Shown: piece by piece, positions 1 to 8,283 of the stretch
Layout: every line of letters starts with the position of its first letter
How positions within the stretch are numbered: position 1 is the stretch's first letter
Assembly: GCF_000021305.1 (NCBI RefSeq)
Contig: NC_011772.1
Span: 2,890,001 to 2,954,000, forward strand
DNA length: 64,000 nucleotides
Direction: 5' to 3'
Origin: Bacillus cereus G9842
GTDB lineage: Bacteria; Bacillota; Bacilli; Bacillales; Bacillaceae_G
The notes under the pieces: model-generated
Told to the model about the DNA's origin: nothing
The model's database searches: none
What the model saw: the letters and a program-made list of their open reading frames with translations, nothing else
Made by a program: the position numbers and the translations under genes

Positions 1-134
1 ATAAACAGAAAATCATTTGTACTAAAAAGGAGATTACTAATATTTAAAAAATCACGATTTATAAAACTAAAGAGAATGAATTCTATAAGAAGTAATACGA
101 TTAGAACACCTTCCCATCTGTAAAAATACTTCAT
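1..134 (-). CDS. lsrD: AI-2 ABC transporter permease LsrD, N-terminal part
   Basis: Only the first 44 codons are inside the window; the gene continues past the left edge. The start ATG overlaps the stop of lsrC in an ATGA arrangement, so the two are translationally coupled. The visible peptide begins MKYFYRWEGVLIVLLLIEF, a charged start followed by a first membrane helix, as in LsrD/RbsC-type permeases. By position it should be the second permease of the autoinducer-2 importer. The binding protein lsrB is probably further left; that is inference, since it is outside the window. Confidence 0.8.
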   Translation of the reverse strand, partial: MKYFYRWEGVLIVLLLIEFILFSFINRDFLNISNLLFSTNDFLF

Positions 135-1084
135 AGATTCATCCTCCTCTCTACTTTCCACTTCTTCATGACACTATCTAGTATGATAATAAGTAATAGT
201 AAAAAACCCGAAATAGCATTATTCCAAAATGCTGGTATTTTTAAAAAGACGAGTGAACTGCTTATTGCTTCTAAAAATAATGCTCCTAATGCGGCTCCAA
301 ATATAGAACCGGTTCCTCCTTTTAGATGAATTCCTCCTAGCACAGCAGCTGCGATCACCTGTAGTTCTATTCCTGTACCAGTTTGATTTGGAACGAACCC
401 GATATTCATAACAAATATGCAACCAGCGATTGCCGCACTTATGCCCGATATAATAAACGCATTTATCTTTACTTTATTAACAGGTATCCCAATGAGCCTC
501 GCACCATCTTCATTGTCACCTACCGCATAGAAGTATCTTCCGTATGGTACCTTCCTTAAAAAGAAGTATAGTAGTAATAAAATAATAAGAACACCCCATA
601 CAATTATCGGCAGACCAAGTATGACGATAGATGAAAGTTTCTTAAAATTATTTGGAGTATCTTCAATCCACTTCCCGCCTGTGAAGATTAACATTGCACC
701 TCTAACAATTCCTAACATCCCTAATGTCATAATAATGGCTGGTACCCGAAACTTTGCAACTCCAATCCCGTTTATGAAACCGATAATAGCACCAAGCATT
801 ATAGCAGCAAGTATCGACAAGACTGCACTATATCCGTTCGTTAATAACATCCCGCAAACTGCCGCGCTTAATCCCATAATTGAGCCAACTGATACGTCTA
901 TATTTTTCGTAAATAAAACGAACGATTGGCCAATTGCTAGAACGACTAAAATAACGCTTGATTTCATCATTAACGATAACGAGTTAAACTGAACAAAACT
1001 AGGATTTATTATCCCGACCATGGCTATATAAATTAGTAGTAACAGTATGATAGACGTTTCGTGCATTTTATACATGCGTTTCAT
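131..1084 (-). CDS. lsrC: AI-2 ABC transporter permease LsrC
   Basis: 317-residue integral membrane protein of the branched-chain/ribose (BPD_transp_2) permease family, with about nine hydrophobic segments. The family signature around residues 245-270 (AAAVLGGIHLKGGTGSIFGA) is the usual EAA-like coupling loop region. It would form the inner-membrane channel for autoinducer-2 together with LsrD. The start overlaps the end of lsrA by 4 bases and its own end overlaps the start of lsrD, so lsrA-lsrC-lsrD is a tight operon. Length matches the family. Assignment to AI-2 rather than ribose rests on the adjacent lsrR, lsrK and lsrF. Confidence 0.9.
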   Translation of the reverse strand: MKRMYKMHETSIILLLLIYIAMVGIINPSFVQFNSLSLMMKSSVILVVLAIGQSFVLFTKNIDVSVGSIMGLSAAVCGMLLTNGYSAVLSILAAIMLGAIIGFINGIGVAKFRVPAIIMTLGMLGIVRGAMLIFTGGKWIEDTPNNFKKLSSIVILGLPIIVWGVLIILLLLYFFLRKVPYGRYFYAVGDNEDGARLIGIPVNKVKINAFIISGISAAIAGCIFVMNIGFVPNQTGTGIELQVIAAAVLGGIHLKGGTGSIFGAALGALFLEAISSSLVFLKIPAFWNNAISGFLLLLIIILDSVMKKWKVERRMNL

Positions 1085-2562
1085 TCCGTTACACCTCCGT
1101 ATGCAAGACGTGTAACTTCTTCTACATTTATTTTTTCTTTCTCCAAATGAGAAACAAATTGACCATTTCGCATGACGTATACACGGTTAGCTAATTGGAC
1201 GATTTCCTCAACATCTGAAGAAATGAATAATATGGCGAGTCCTTCTCTTTTCATTTTTTCTATCGTTTCATACACTTCAAGCCTTGCTTTTGCATCAATT
1301 CCGCGAGTTGGTTCATCAAGAATAATGATTTTGGGATTACATGCAAGATATTTCGCAAGCACGACTTTTTGCTGATTACCTCCCGATAAAGATGTAAGTT
1401 CTTCATTCATACTTGGTACAACAATTCGGAACTTTTCTATAAACGACTTTACTAAAGCGCTTTCTTTTTCTCGGTTAATAAAAAAGCGATTATTTTGCAG
1501 TAAACATGCTGCAGTAATATTTTCTTTGACAGATACAATGGAGAAAATTCCATTCCTCGCCCTATCTTCCGGCACATAAACGAGCCCTTCGCTTAATCTT
1601 TTATGCAAAGGACATGTATCAATTAGTTTTCCTTCTAATAAAATAGAGCCTGATTTTATAGCTTCCAATCCAAATATTGCTTCCGCTAATTCCGTTCTAC
1701 CTGATCCAACAATGCCAGCAATCCCCACAATCTCTCCAGCATGTACAGTGAATGATATATTCTCGAATGTGTGACTAGTCACATTCGCTACTTCTAATAC
1801 TTTTTTCGTTCTTTCTGTCTCTTGAACTATTTCTCTTTTTTCTTCCTGTTTATATCCTTTTGGCAATAACCCCTCCATCAGCGTGTCATATGTATAGTCA
1901 CATATATCCCCTTGACTCGCGATTGTTCCATCACGTAATATCGCTACTTTATTGGAGATTTCAAAGATTTCCGGAAAACGATGTGTAATGTATATCATTC
2001 CAATTCCTTTTTCTTGCAAACTTTTCATCAGCACAAAAAGACTCTTGATTTCATGAGTTGTTAACGTCGATGTTGGCTCATCTAAAATAAGAATCTCAGC
2101 GTCTCGTATTAATCCTCTAATGATTTCTACTAACTGTTGCTGCGCAATGGATAATGATGCTCCTAACTCATAAAGGTCAATATCCCACCCTAGACTGTTA
2201 ATCAATTGCTGAATCTGTACTCTTAGTTTCTTTTTCTTTTCTTTTAACCCGATACATATATTTTCTTCAATAGTCATATGCGGAAAAATGAGTGGTTCTT
2301 GCGGTATTAAATAAATACCTTTTCTATGTGCTTCTGACGGATTTGAAAACTGTTGCTTCATTCCTTTTACATACATCTCTCCATCATCATACGAATATAA
2401 CCCCGTTAATATTTTCATTAATGTTGATTTCCCGGCGCCATTTCCCCCCACTAAAGCGTATATATCTCCACGCTCTACTTGTAAGTTCACTTCTTTTAAT
2501 ACAAGTTGATTTAAAAACGCCTTACTCATTTTCTTTATTTGTAATAAAGGTACGTTCTCCAC
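1081..2562 (-). CDS. lsrA: AI-2 import ATP-binding protein LsrA
   Basis: 493-residue double ABC ATPase that powers import of autoinducer-2. The first domain has a canonical Walker A (GGNGAGKST, about residues 37-45), an atypical signature (LSIAQQQL) and Walker B ILILDEPTS. The second domain has a degenerate P-loop (GIVGSGRTE), signature LSGGNQQKVV and Walker B IIILDEPTRG. One intact and one degenerate P-loop is usual for sugar-type (RbsA/LsrA) ATPases. It is the first gene of the leftward operon and overlaps lsrC by 4 bases. The start ATG follows AGGTGA at good spacing. It is divergent from lsrR, as in other lsr systems. Confidence 0.92.
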   Translation of the reverse strand: MENVPLLQIKKMSKAFLNQLVLKEVNLQVERGDIYALVGGNGAGKSTLMKILTGLYSYDDGEMYVKGMKQQFSNPSEAHRKGIYLIPQEPLIFPHMTIEENICIGLKEKKKKLRVQIQQLINSLGWDIDLYELGASLSIAQQQLVEIIRGLIRDAEILILDEPTSTLTTHEIKSLFVLMKSLQEKGIGMIYITHRFPEIFEISNKVAILRDGTIASQGDICDYTYDTLMEGLLPKGYKQEEKREIVQETERTKKVLEVANVTSHTFENISFTVHAGEIVGIAGIVGSGRTELAEAIFGLEAIKSGSILLEGKLIDTCPLHKRLSEGLVYVPEDRARNGIFSIVSVKENITAACLLQNNRFFINREKESALVKSFIEKFRIVVPSMNEELTSLSGGNQQKVVLAKYLACNPKIIILDEPTRGIDAKARLEVYETIEKMKREGLAILFISSDVEEIVQLANRVYVMRNGQFVSHLEKEKINVEEVTRLAYGGVTE

Positions 2563-2759
2563 ATGATGTCACCTGCCTTTATCCAGAACATTTTTTGAGA
2601 AAATGATTATTTGTTCTACTTGTTTTGTAGCATTGTATATTCCTTTTTTTATATCTAGAACACTTTTTTCTACGTACAATTAATCGTTTCAACTGGAATA
2701 AACAAAATATGTGGCACATATGTTTAAGGAGTGGTCAATTGTTGAAAGGGATGAAGAGT
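2563..2759. promoter_or_regulatory. divergent lsrA/lsrR control region with AGAACA repeats
   Basis: The gap between the divergent lsrA and lsrR genes holds three copies of one hexamer: AGAACA at 2585-2590, its inverse TGTTCT at 2612-2617, and AGAACA at 2657-2662. The first and third copies continue into a T-run (AGAACA-Y-TTTTTT). SorC/DeoR-type LsrR proteins bind such divergent regions as tetramers, so these are plausible LsrR operators. That role is inference. I could not assign a convincing -35/-10 pair. Confidence 0.45.
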
Positions 2760-3692
2760 ATGACACAGCTGAACTTTGAAGAGAATTTATTAACTAAAGT
2801 AGCTTGGTACTATTATAAAGACCAATTAACACAACAGGAAATTGCTTCACTTCTTCACATTTCAAGAAATAAAGTTGTCCGGTTATTAGATAAGGCACGC
2901 AGTGAAGGTATCGTTACATTTCACGTAAAAGGAACTGGTTTACACTGTTTAAGTATTGAGCGTGACCTAATGAAAAAATTCCACTTAAAAGATGCTTTCA
3001 TTATCCCTACTCCAATAGACAATTATCACGCTTCTCTCGGAAAAGCCGCTGCACAATATTTAGAGACTCATCTCCAACAAGGTGATTTACTCGGCATCGG
3101 CTGGGGTGAAACAATAAGTAAAATGCTAGAAAACATTCATTTTGAAAGTTCTATTAATCTTTCATTCGTAACGCTAACAGGCGGAGTAAACCACTATCTC
3201 CCAAGAAAACAAAACTATTTACACTACATGCAAGGTGATCTTCATATTATTCCTACTCCTTTTCTAGCATCTTCTACTGAAATGGCACAAAGTATTTTAT
3301 CAGAACCAAGCGTGAAAGATATGCTTCATGTCGCTTCACTTGCACATACGGCAGTTGTCGGTATTGGCGGGTTATCTCAAGACGCTACGATTGTAAAAGA
3401 AGAAAAATTAACGCTACGTGAAATGACATATATTCGAAGTCAAAACGGGGCGGGCGATATTTTAGGACAGTTTTATAATACGAATGGTGATTTATTAGAG
3501 CTCTCGCATCATAATCGTCTAATTGGCACACCACTTACGATTCTTCGCAGTATGAAGCATGTCATTGGTGTGGCTGGAGGTACTCAAAAGATAGATGCCA
3601 TTTATGGGGCTTTAAAAGGGAAATTTATTCATACATTAATTACTGATGAAGAAACTGCGCTCTCCTTATTAAGAAAGGAAGGTGATTCTTAA
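2760..3692 (+). CDS. lsrR: lsr operon regulator LsrR (SorC/DeoR family)
   Basis: About 310 residues. The N-terminal helix-turn-helix (residues about 10-50: YYKDQLTQQEIASLLHISRN) is followed by a sugar-binding SorC domain containing GIGWGET, TLTGGVN and the late VAGGTQKIDAIYGAL motif. In the known systems LsrR represses the lsr genes until phospho-AI-2 is bound. The stop shares a base with the start of lsrK (TAATG), so the kinase that makes its ligand is coupled to it. The start is uncertain: ATG at 2760 has AAAGGG nine bases upstream, but ATG 2751 and TTG 2742 (behind AAGGAG at 2726) are in frame. Confidence 0.88.
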   Translation: MTQLNFEENLLTKVAWYYYKDQLTQQEIASLLHISRNKVVRLLDKARSEGIVTFHVKGTGLHCLSIERDLMKKFHLKDAFIIPTPIDNYHASLGKAAAQYLETHLQQGDLLGIGWGETISKMLENIHFESSINLSFVTLTGGVNHYLPRKQNYLHYMQGDLHIIPTPFLASSTEMAQSILSEPSVKDMLHVASLAHTAVVGIGGLSQDATIVKEEKLTLREMTYIRSQNGAGDILGQFYNTNGDLLELSHHNRLIGTPLTILRSMKHVIGVAGGTQKIDAIYGALKGKFIHTLITDEETALSLLRKEGDS

Positions 3693-5254
3693 TGTCTACT
3701 TTATTAGCTTTCGATGCTGGTACAGGAAGCATTCGAGCTGTTCTTTTTGATTTACAAGGCAATCAAATTGCAGTAAGCCAAAAAGAATGGGTTCATAAAA
3801 CTGATCCTCGTTACCCCGGTTCTATGAATTTTGATGTAAAAGCAAACTGGCAACTCGTACAACAGTGTACGAAAGAAGTTCTACAAAAAAGTAATATACT
3901 TCCTTCTTCTATTCAAGCTATTAGCGCTACAAGTATGCGAGAAGGTTTTGTTTTATATGATAAAAATGGGCAAGAAATATGGGCATGTGCAAATGTTGAT
4001 GGCCGTGCATCCGCTGAAGTTAGTGAGCTAAAAGAAATCCGCTCACATCTTGAAGAAGATTTATACAGAAAATCTGGGCAAACTTTTTCATTAGGTGCTT
4101 TACCACGTCTACTTTGGATTAAAAAACATGAACCAGAAATCTATTGTAATATCCACTCCTTTACGATGTTAAACGATTGGATTTTGTATAAATTAAGCGA
4201 TGTACTGCAAATCGACCCTTCCAACGGTTGTACGTCTGGAATCTTTGATTTACAAAATAGAAATTGGGATAACGATGTCGCTAAAGAGTGTGGTATAACT
4301 TTGCCATTTTCACCAAAAGTAAATGAGGCTGGTACAGTAATCGGAAACGTTACAAAAGAGTGTGCAGCATTAACTGGATTACTGGCAGGAATTCCTGTCG
4401 TCGCTGGCGGCGGAGATGCTCAAATGGCATCACTCGGAACTGGAGTCGTGAAACCAAATCAAACATTAATATGCGGAGGCAGCTTTTGGCAACAAGAAGT
4501 AAATATTACAGAACCAATTACAGATCCATATGCTGCGATTCGTGTAAATTGCCATGTCATTTCGAATCTATGGCAATATGAAACAATCGCTTTTTTCCCT
4601 GGTCTTGTTATGCGCTGGTTTCGAGACGCTTTTTGCCAAGAAGAAAAAAAGCTCGCTGAAAAACTCGGTGTAGACGCTTATGAATTATTAGAAGAACAAG
4701 CGAAAGACGTACCTGTCGGTTCATATGGTATTATCCCTACTTTTTCAAACGTTATGAACTACATTTCTTGGCGTCATGCCGCACCTTCATTCTTAAATTT
4801 AAGTTTAGACGCTGACAAATGCGGAAAAAAGGAACTGTTCCGTGCTATTGAAGAAAATGCGGCCTTCGTTACACTTGGAAACTTAAAACTAATTGAAAAT
4901 CTTACTGATACATTCCCTTCTGAAGTTGTTTTTGCTGGCGGTGCCGCTAAAGGGAAACTATGGCCACAAATTCTATCAGACGTACTCGGCATTCCTGTAA
5001 AAGTACCAGTTGTGAAAGAAGCAGCTGCTTTAGGAACTGCGATTGCTGCTGGAGTTGGCGCTGGAATATATACATCTATGGAAGAGGCTGCCGAACAATT
5101 TTTACAGTGGGAAAATACATTTGAACCAATCACGGAAAATCACGAGCTATACAAGGAATTCTATGAAACATGGAAAACCGTGTATAACAGTCAGCTCACT
5201 TTAGCTGATAAAGGACTTACAACACATATGTGGATTGCGCCAGGTGCACTGTAA
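3692..5254 (+). CDS. lsrK: autoinducer-2 kinase LsrK
   Basis: 520-residue FGGY-family carbohydrate kinase. The N-terminal ATPase fold begins LLAFDAGTGSIRAVLFD, and the second half has the expected GGGDAQMASLGTG and VFAGGAAKGKLWPQILSDV motifs. LsrK phosphorylates imported autoinducer-2 in the cytoplasm, trapping it and creating the LsrR inducer. Length matches the family. The start overlaps the lsrR stop by one base; the next gene follows after 26 bases. No damage seen. Confidence 0.92.
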   Translation: MSTLLAFDAGTGSIRAVLFDLQGNQIAVSQKEWVHKTDPRYPGSMNFDVKANWQLVQQCTKEVLQKSNILPSSIQAISATSMREGFVLYDKNGQEIWACANVDGRASAEVSELKEIRSHLEEDLYRKSGQTFSLGALPRLLWIKKHEPEIYCNIHSFTMLNDWILYKLSDVLQIDPSNGCTSGIFDLQNRNWDNDVAKECGITLPFSPKVNEAGTVIGNVTKECAALTGLLAGIPVVAGGGDAQMASLGTGVVKPNQTLICGGSFWQQEVNITEPITDPYAAIRVNCHVISNLWQYETIAFFPGLVMRWFRDAFCQEEKKLAEKLGVDAYELLEEQAKDVPVGSYGIIPTFSNVMNYISWRHAAPSFLNLSLDADKCGKKELFRAIEENAAFVTLGNLKLIENLTDTFPSEVVFAGGAAKGKLWPQILSDVLGIPVKVPVVKEAAALGTAIAAGVGAGIYTSMEEAAEQFLQWENTFEPITENHELYKEFYETWKTVYNSQLTLADKGLTTHMWIAPGAL

Positions 5255-5280
5255 CTCATTTACATAAAGGAGTGAACTGT

Positions 5281-5643
5281 ATGTTAAAAGCGAATGAAAA
5301 TGATTTCTCCTATCGCTTCGGTGATAACGGGCCGAAATATTTAATACAAGGCCCGAATATTGATCTTGGTCTTGTTGTCATTCAGCCTGGGCAAGAGTTT
5401 CAAAATCACTATCATACAACATGTGAAGAAGTTTTTTATGCGTTAGAAGGTGAAATAGACTTCTATGTAAATAACGAAAGAGTTCCGATTAAACAAGGTG
5501 ATGTCCTGCAAGTTCGCCCTCATGAATCTCACTATCTGATTAACCATTCTGATAAACCTTTTAAAGCTGTTTTTATAAAGTCACCACATTTACCAAATAA
5601 AGATACGGTACAAACGGAAAATCCAACATTAACGAAGGAGTGA
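5281..5643 (+). CDS. small cupin-domain protein in the lsr operon
   Basis: 120-residue single-domain cupin. Motif 1 is visible as PGQEFQNHYHTTCEEVFYALEGE (two His spaced for metal binding, then Glu), and motif 2 as GDVLQVRPHESH. The start ATG has AAAGGAGTG five bases upstream. It sits between lsrK and lsrF in one operon and ends 6 bases before lsrF. No LsrG (the ABM-fold phospho-AI-2 isomerase known from enterobacteria) is present in the visible part of the cluster. A cupin could replace that isomerase step, since cupins include sugar isomerases, but this is inference. It could also bind AI-2 or another ligand. Confidence 0.8.
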   Translation: MLKANENDFSYRFGDNGPKYLIQGPNIDLGLVVIQPGQEFQNHYHTTCEEVFYALEGEIDFYVNNERVPIKQGDVLQVRPHESHYLINHSDKPFKAVFIKSPHLPNKDTVQTENPTLTKE

Positions 5644-5649
5644 TTTCGA

Positions 5650-6432
5650 ATGACTTGGGGATTTAAAAATCGATTAAATACAATTTTACCTGATGGTAGA
5701 GCGGTTATGTTAGCAATAGATCACGGATATTTCTTAGGACCAATTCACGGACTAGAACAACCACTTGAAACAGTAAAAAACTTACTTCCTTATACAGACT
5801 CCCTCTTTTTAACGCGCGGTGTACTTAGCTCCTGTATTCCTGAAAACTGCAGTACACCGATGGTTATGCGTGTATCTGGCGGCGCTACTGTCGTTGGTAA
5901 AGATTTAGCGAATGAAACAATTGTTACACCTGTAAAAGAAGCAGTGAAGCAAAACGCAATTGGCGTTGGCGTTTCTGTTTTTGTCGGATCAGACTATGAA
6001 ACACAAACTGTTTCGAATCTCGCAAATGTAGTTTCTGAAGCTCACGATTACGGCCTACCAGTACTCGGTATTACCGCAGTCGCAAAGGAATTACAAAAAC
6101 GTGAAGCTCGCTTTCTAGCACTTGCTTCCCGCGTATGTGTTGAAATGGGTGCTGATATTATTAAAACGTATTACTGCGAAGGATTCGAAAAAATAACGAG
6201 CACATGCCCTGCCCCAGTTGTCATCGCGGGTGGCCCAAAACTAGATTCAATCGAAGACGCATTAAACATTACGTACAATGCACTGCAAGAAGGCGCGATC
6301 GGAGTAGACATGGGCCGAAACATATGGCAATCTGAGCACCCAGCTGCGATGATTCAAGCAATACATGGTATTGTGAAGAATAGATTGAATGTGAAAGAGG
6401 CGCTTGAACTTTATGATGATGTGAAGAATTAA
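5650..6432 (+). CDS. lsrF: LsrF, aldolase-class thiolase for processed AI-2
   Basis: 260-residue class I aldolase (DeoC/FbaB-like) fold. The start MTWGFKNRLNTILPDGRAVMLAIDHGYFLGP is typical of LsrF. A lysine follows in ADIIKTYYCEGFEK, and VVIAGGPKLDSIEDALN plus GAIGVDMGRNIWQ form the phosphate-binding end of the barrel. In E. coli LsrF is a coenzyme-A-dependent thiolase acting on 3-hydroxy-5-phosphooxypentane-2,4-dione, the last step of AI-2 breakdown. It is the last gene of the rightward operon and is followed by a strong terminator. Confidence 0.9.
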   Translation: MTWGFKNRLNTILPDGRAVMLAIDHGYFLGPIHGLEQPLETVKNLLPYTDSLFLTRGVLSSCIPENCSTPMVMRVSGGATVVGKDLANETIVTPVKEAVKQNAIGVGVSVFVGSDYETQTVSNLANVVSEAHDYGLPVLGITAVAKELQKREARFLALASRVCVEMGADIIKTYYCEGFEKITSTCPAPVVIAGGPKLDSIEDALNITYNALQEGAIGVDMGRNIWQSEHPAAMIQAIHGIVKNRLNVKEALELYDDVKN

Positions 6433-6435
6433 TGT

Positions 6436-6469
6436 AAAAAGACAGACTATTTATTAGTCTGTCTTTTTT
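6436..6469 (+). terminator. terminator of lsrRK-cupin-lsrF
   Basis: A perfect stem (AAGACAGACTA pairing with TAGTCTGTCTT) is followed by a run of T, directly after the lsrF stop codon. Confidence 0.9.
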
Positions 6470-6497
6470 GTTAAAATAAAGTAAAGGAGGAATGATT

Positions 6498-7103
6498 ATG
6501 CGAAGAATGACTTTCGAACGTCCTACCGATCATTACGATGAACGCTTATACTCTATTGATGAAAAAATTTGCGCCCTATTAAAAGAACGAAAAGAACTTT
6601 CAGGTGATGACCCAGGTTTTCCACATGATGAAGCGATTTATAAATGGGCTAAGCAATACGAATTTTATCCAGACTATCTAAACTCATTATTCTCTTCCAT
6701 GATGGATGAAGAAGAATTTAAACCTCGCGTTGAACCAACTGGCTTCAAAAAACATGTACCTGTTTTTAAAACTTATGAACATAATGGCGTCATGTATACT
6801 GTAACTTTTATTCGGCAATATGCAAATGCTAGTGTAGTTTATTTATATAGCGATTGGGATTCCACGGATGAAGATTTTATTGAAAATAAGCCTCATAGTT
6901 TCTTCCAATTATCAATAGATGATACATACGATTGCTGGTCAGAAGGTGGTGGTGGCACCGATGGACATATGAATCATCAATTCGTTATATCTCCTGTCCT
7001 TCCTGATAATTTGTCTGGAATAAGCTTACGATTTAAAGAACTCAGTATCCCGTTTAGGAAAGATCAAGCTGTGCTTGAATTTGAAATTCAGATAGACAAA
7101 TAA
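6498..7103 (+). CDS. hypothetical protein, 201 residues
   Basis: The family is not recognised. It is an acidic soluble protein with no membrane segment or signal peptide. It begins with a charged helix containing DEKICALLKERKEL, which resembles the start of chorismate-mutase-like helical domains, but the length and the rest do not support that function. The C-terminal half looks beta-rich, with a glycine-rich loop (SEGGGGTDGHMNH). The start ATG at 6498 is chosen because AAGGAGG lies 8 bases upstream; an ATG two codons earlier is too close. It is a single-gene unit after the lsrF terminator. Confidence 0.65.
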   Translation: MRRMTFERPTDHYDERLYSIDEKICALLKERKELSGDDPGFPHDEAIYKWAKQYEFYPDYLNSLFSSMMDEEEFKPRVEPTGFKKHVPVFKTYEHNGVMYTVTFIRQYANASVVYLYSDWDSTDEDFIENKPHSFFQLSIDDTYDCWSEGGGGTDGHMNHQFVISPVLPDNLSGISLRFKELSIPFRKDQAVLEFEIQIDK

Positions 7104-7159
7104 GGTGAGACTATAATCAATCCACAAATAGTAAGATAAATAAGGTAATAAAATAAACA

Positions 7160-7187
7160 AGCCCCTTTCCAAACTGGATAAGGGGCT
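7160..7187 (-). terminator. terminator of the VOC gene
   Basis: GCCCCTT and AAGGGGC form a stem, read on the minus strand with a T-rich tail (TTGTTTATTTTATT). It lies 20 bases past the VOC gene stop. The plus-strand hypothetical gene may also use it. Confidence 0.65.
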
Positions 7188-7207
7188 AAATATACACCTT
7201 CAAATGA

Positions 7208-7627
7208 TTACTCTTGGTGATTACTATTAAGCTTTGAAATTTTCTTACCTTCTCTATAATCAAGACAAGACACTTCAATTAATAAGCCATTAAATACTGT
7301 AAAATAAAAACCATAACTACTACCTCGCATCGAATAAGGTTCCTTATCTATTTCAATGCCGCCTGCTACTAAACGATTATACGCTTGATCCACTTCATTT
7401 GTAGTTTCCACTAAAAAACCAATATGAAAAGCTTCCGGATACGTAACTTCCTTATTCCCTTTAAATGCTTTTGGATCACTTAGCACAAGTATAAATCCAC
7501 TCTCATCACTCATAACTACAAGTGCTTTCCCTTTTTGTTCCAAAAATTGAAAATCAAAAAATGTTTCAAAGAAATGTCTCGCTTCTGATAAGTCATCAAC
7601 ACATAAATTTAAATGATTCAGCTTCAT
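7208..7627 (-). CDS. VOC (glyoxalase-fold) family protein
   Basis: 139 residues. It begins MKLNHLNLCVDDLSEARHFFETFFDF, the typical first beta-alpha-beta unit of vicinal-oxygen-chelate proteins. The second module contains HIGFLVETTNEVDQAYNRL and ends YGFYFTVFNGLLIEVSC, placing candidate metal ligands at His5, His near residue 72 and a C-terminal Glu. The substrate cannot be told. The start at 7627 is chosen because AAAGGAGATG lies just upstream. It is a single gene with its own terminator. Confidence 0.75.
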   Translation of the reverse strand: MKLNHLNLCVDDLSEARHFFETFFDFQFLEQKGKALVVMSDESGFILVLSDPKAFKGNKEVTYPEAFHIGFLVETTNEVDQAYNRLVAGGIEIDKEPYSMRGSSYGFYFTVFNGLLIEVSCLDYREGKKISKLNSNHQE

Positions 7628-7809
7628 GTACTCATCTCCTTTTAAACAGAAGGGATATAGACTCATTTTCATAACCCTTAAATATGTAAGGCAAGATATT
7701 CAAGCGTTCCATCTAAGACTATGCTTTATAAGTCTAATATTTTTTTCTATATCCTAGAACATTTTTTTAATGAATGAAAGATTTCCTATCATTTACATCC
7801 CCCATTAAT

Positions 7810-7852
7810 AAAAAAGAGGATACATGTTTGCTTCTACAACATGTATCCTCTG
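7810..7852 (-). terminator. terminator of the haem monooxygenase gene
   Basis: A 13-bp stem (AGAGGATACATGT with its complement) precedes a T run on the minus strand, 9 bases beyond the gene's stop. Confidence 0.88.
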
Positions 7853-7860
7853 CTTGTATA

Positions 7861-8187
7861 TTAAGACTGTTGATAAGCCGATTTCGATGATTTCACATAA
7901 TAAACTGCGTGATCCACATTAATAATATGATCTGGTTTTGGTTTACCACGGCCTGCTCTATGTCCAGCTAAGTGTTCTTCACTTGTTTCCCAGTTTTTCC
8001 ATGCTTCTTCAGATTCCCAGCGAATCATTACGACAACTTCTTCGTCGCCGCGTCTTACTTTTTTCACGAGAACACTTAAATCGATAAAGCCTTCAAATTT
8101 TTCAATAATACCTTCTCCAGTGAAACGTTCTACAACTATATTTGATGTACCTTCTTTTACTGTAAATGTTTTCGTTTCGATAAACAT
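7861..8187 (-). CDS. hmoA: haem-degrading monooxygenase, HmoA/IsdG type
   Basis: 108-residue ABM-fold protein resembling the HmoA/IsdG haem oxygenases, which open the haem ring to release iron in the cytoplasm. The core WESEEAWKNWETSEEHLAGHRAG supplies the family's Trp and distal His. The Asn near residue 6-7 of classical IsdG appears to be Thr here (MFIETKTF); this is read by eye. The start ATG at 8187 has GGGAG 8 bases upstream. A Fur-box-like sequence lies about 50 bases upstream, so iron repression is likely. It stands alone, not in an isd operon. Confidence 0.78.
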   Translation of the reverse strand: MFIETKTFTVKEGTSNIVVERFTGEGIIEKFEGFIDLSVLVKKVRRGDEEVVVMIRWESEEAWKNWETSEEHLAGHRAGRGKPKPDHIINVDHAVYYVKSSKSAYQQS

Positions 8188-8239
8188 ATATCCCACTCCC
8201 TCTTTGTAATACGAATACTAGTATGCTTCTATTATAATT

Positions 8240-8258
8240 GATTATGATAATTATTTTC
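8240..8258 (-). promoter_or_regulatory. Fur box upstream of hmoA
   Basis: The 19-bp sequence at 8240-8258 matches the classical Fur box GATAATGATAATCATTATC at 16 of 19 positions, counted by eye. It lies 53 bases upstream of the haem monooxygenase start, so it would impose iron-dependent repression. Confidence 0.7.
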
Positions 8259-8283
8259 AATTGTAAAGTTTTAATTTTTTGAA

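Noticed and set aside
2678..2700. Catabolite-repression (cre) site near lsrR
   Set aside because: TTGAAACGATTAATTG is one base short of the cre spacing, so the match fails.
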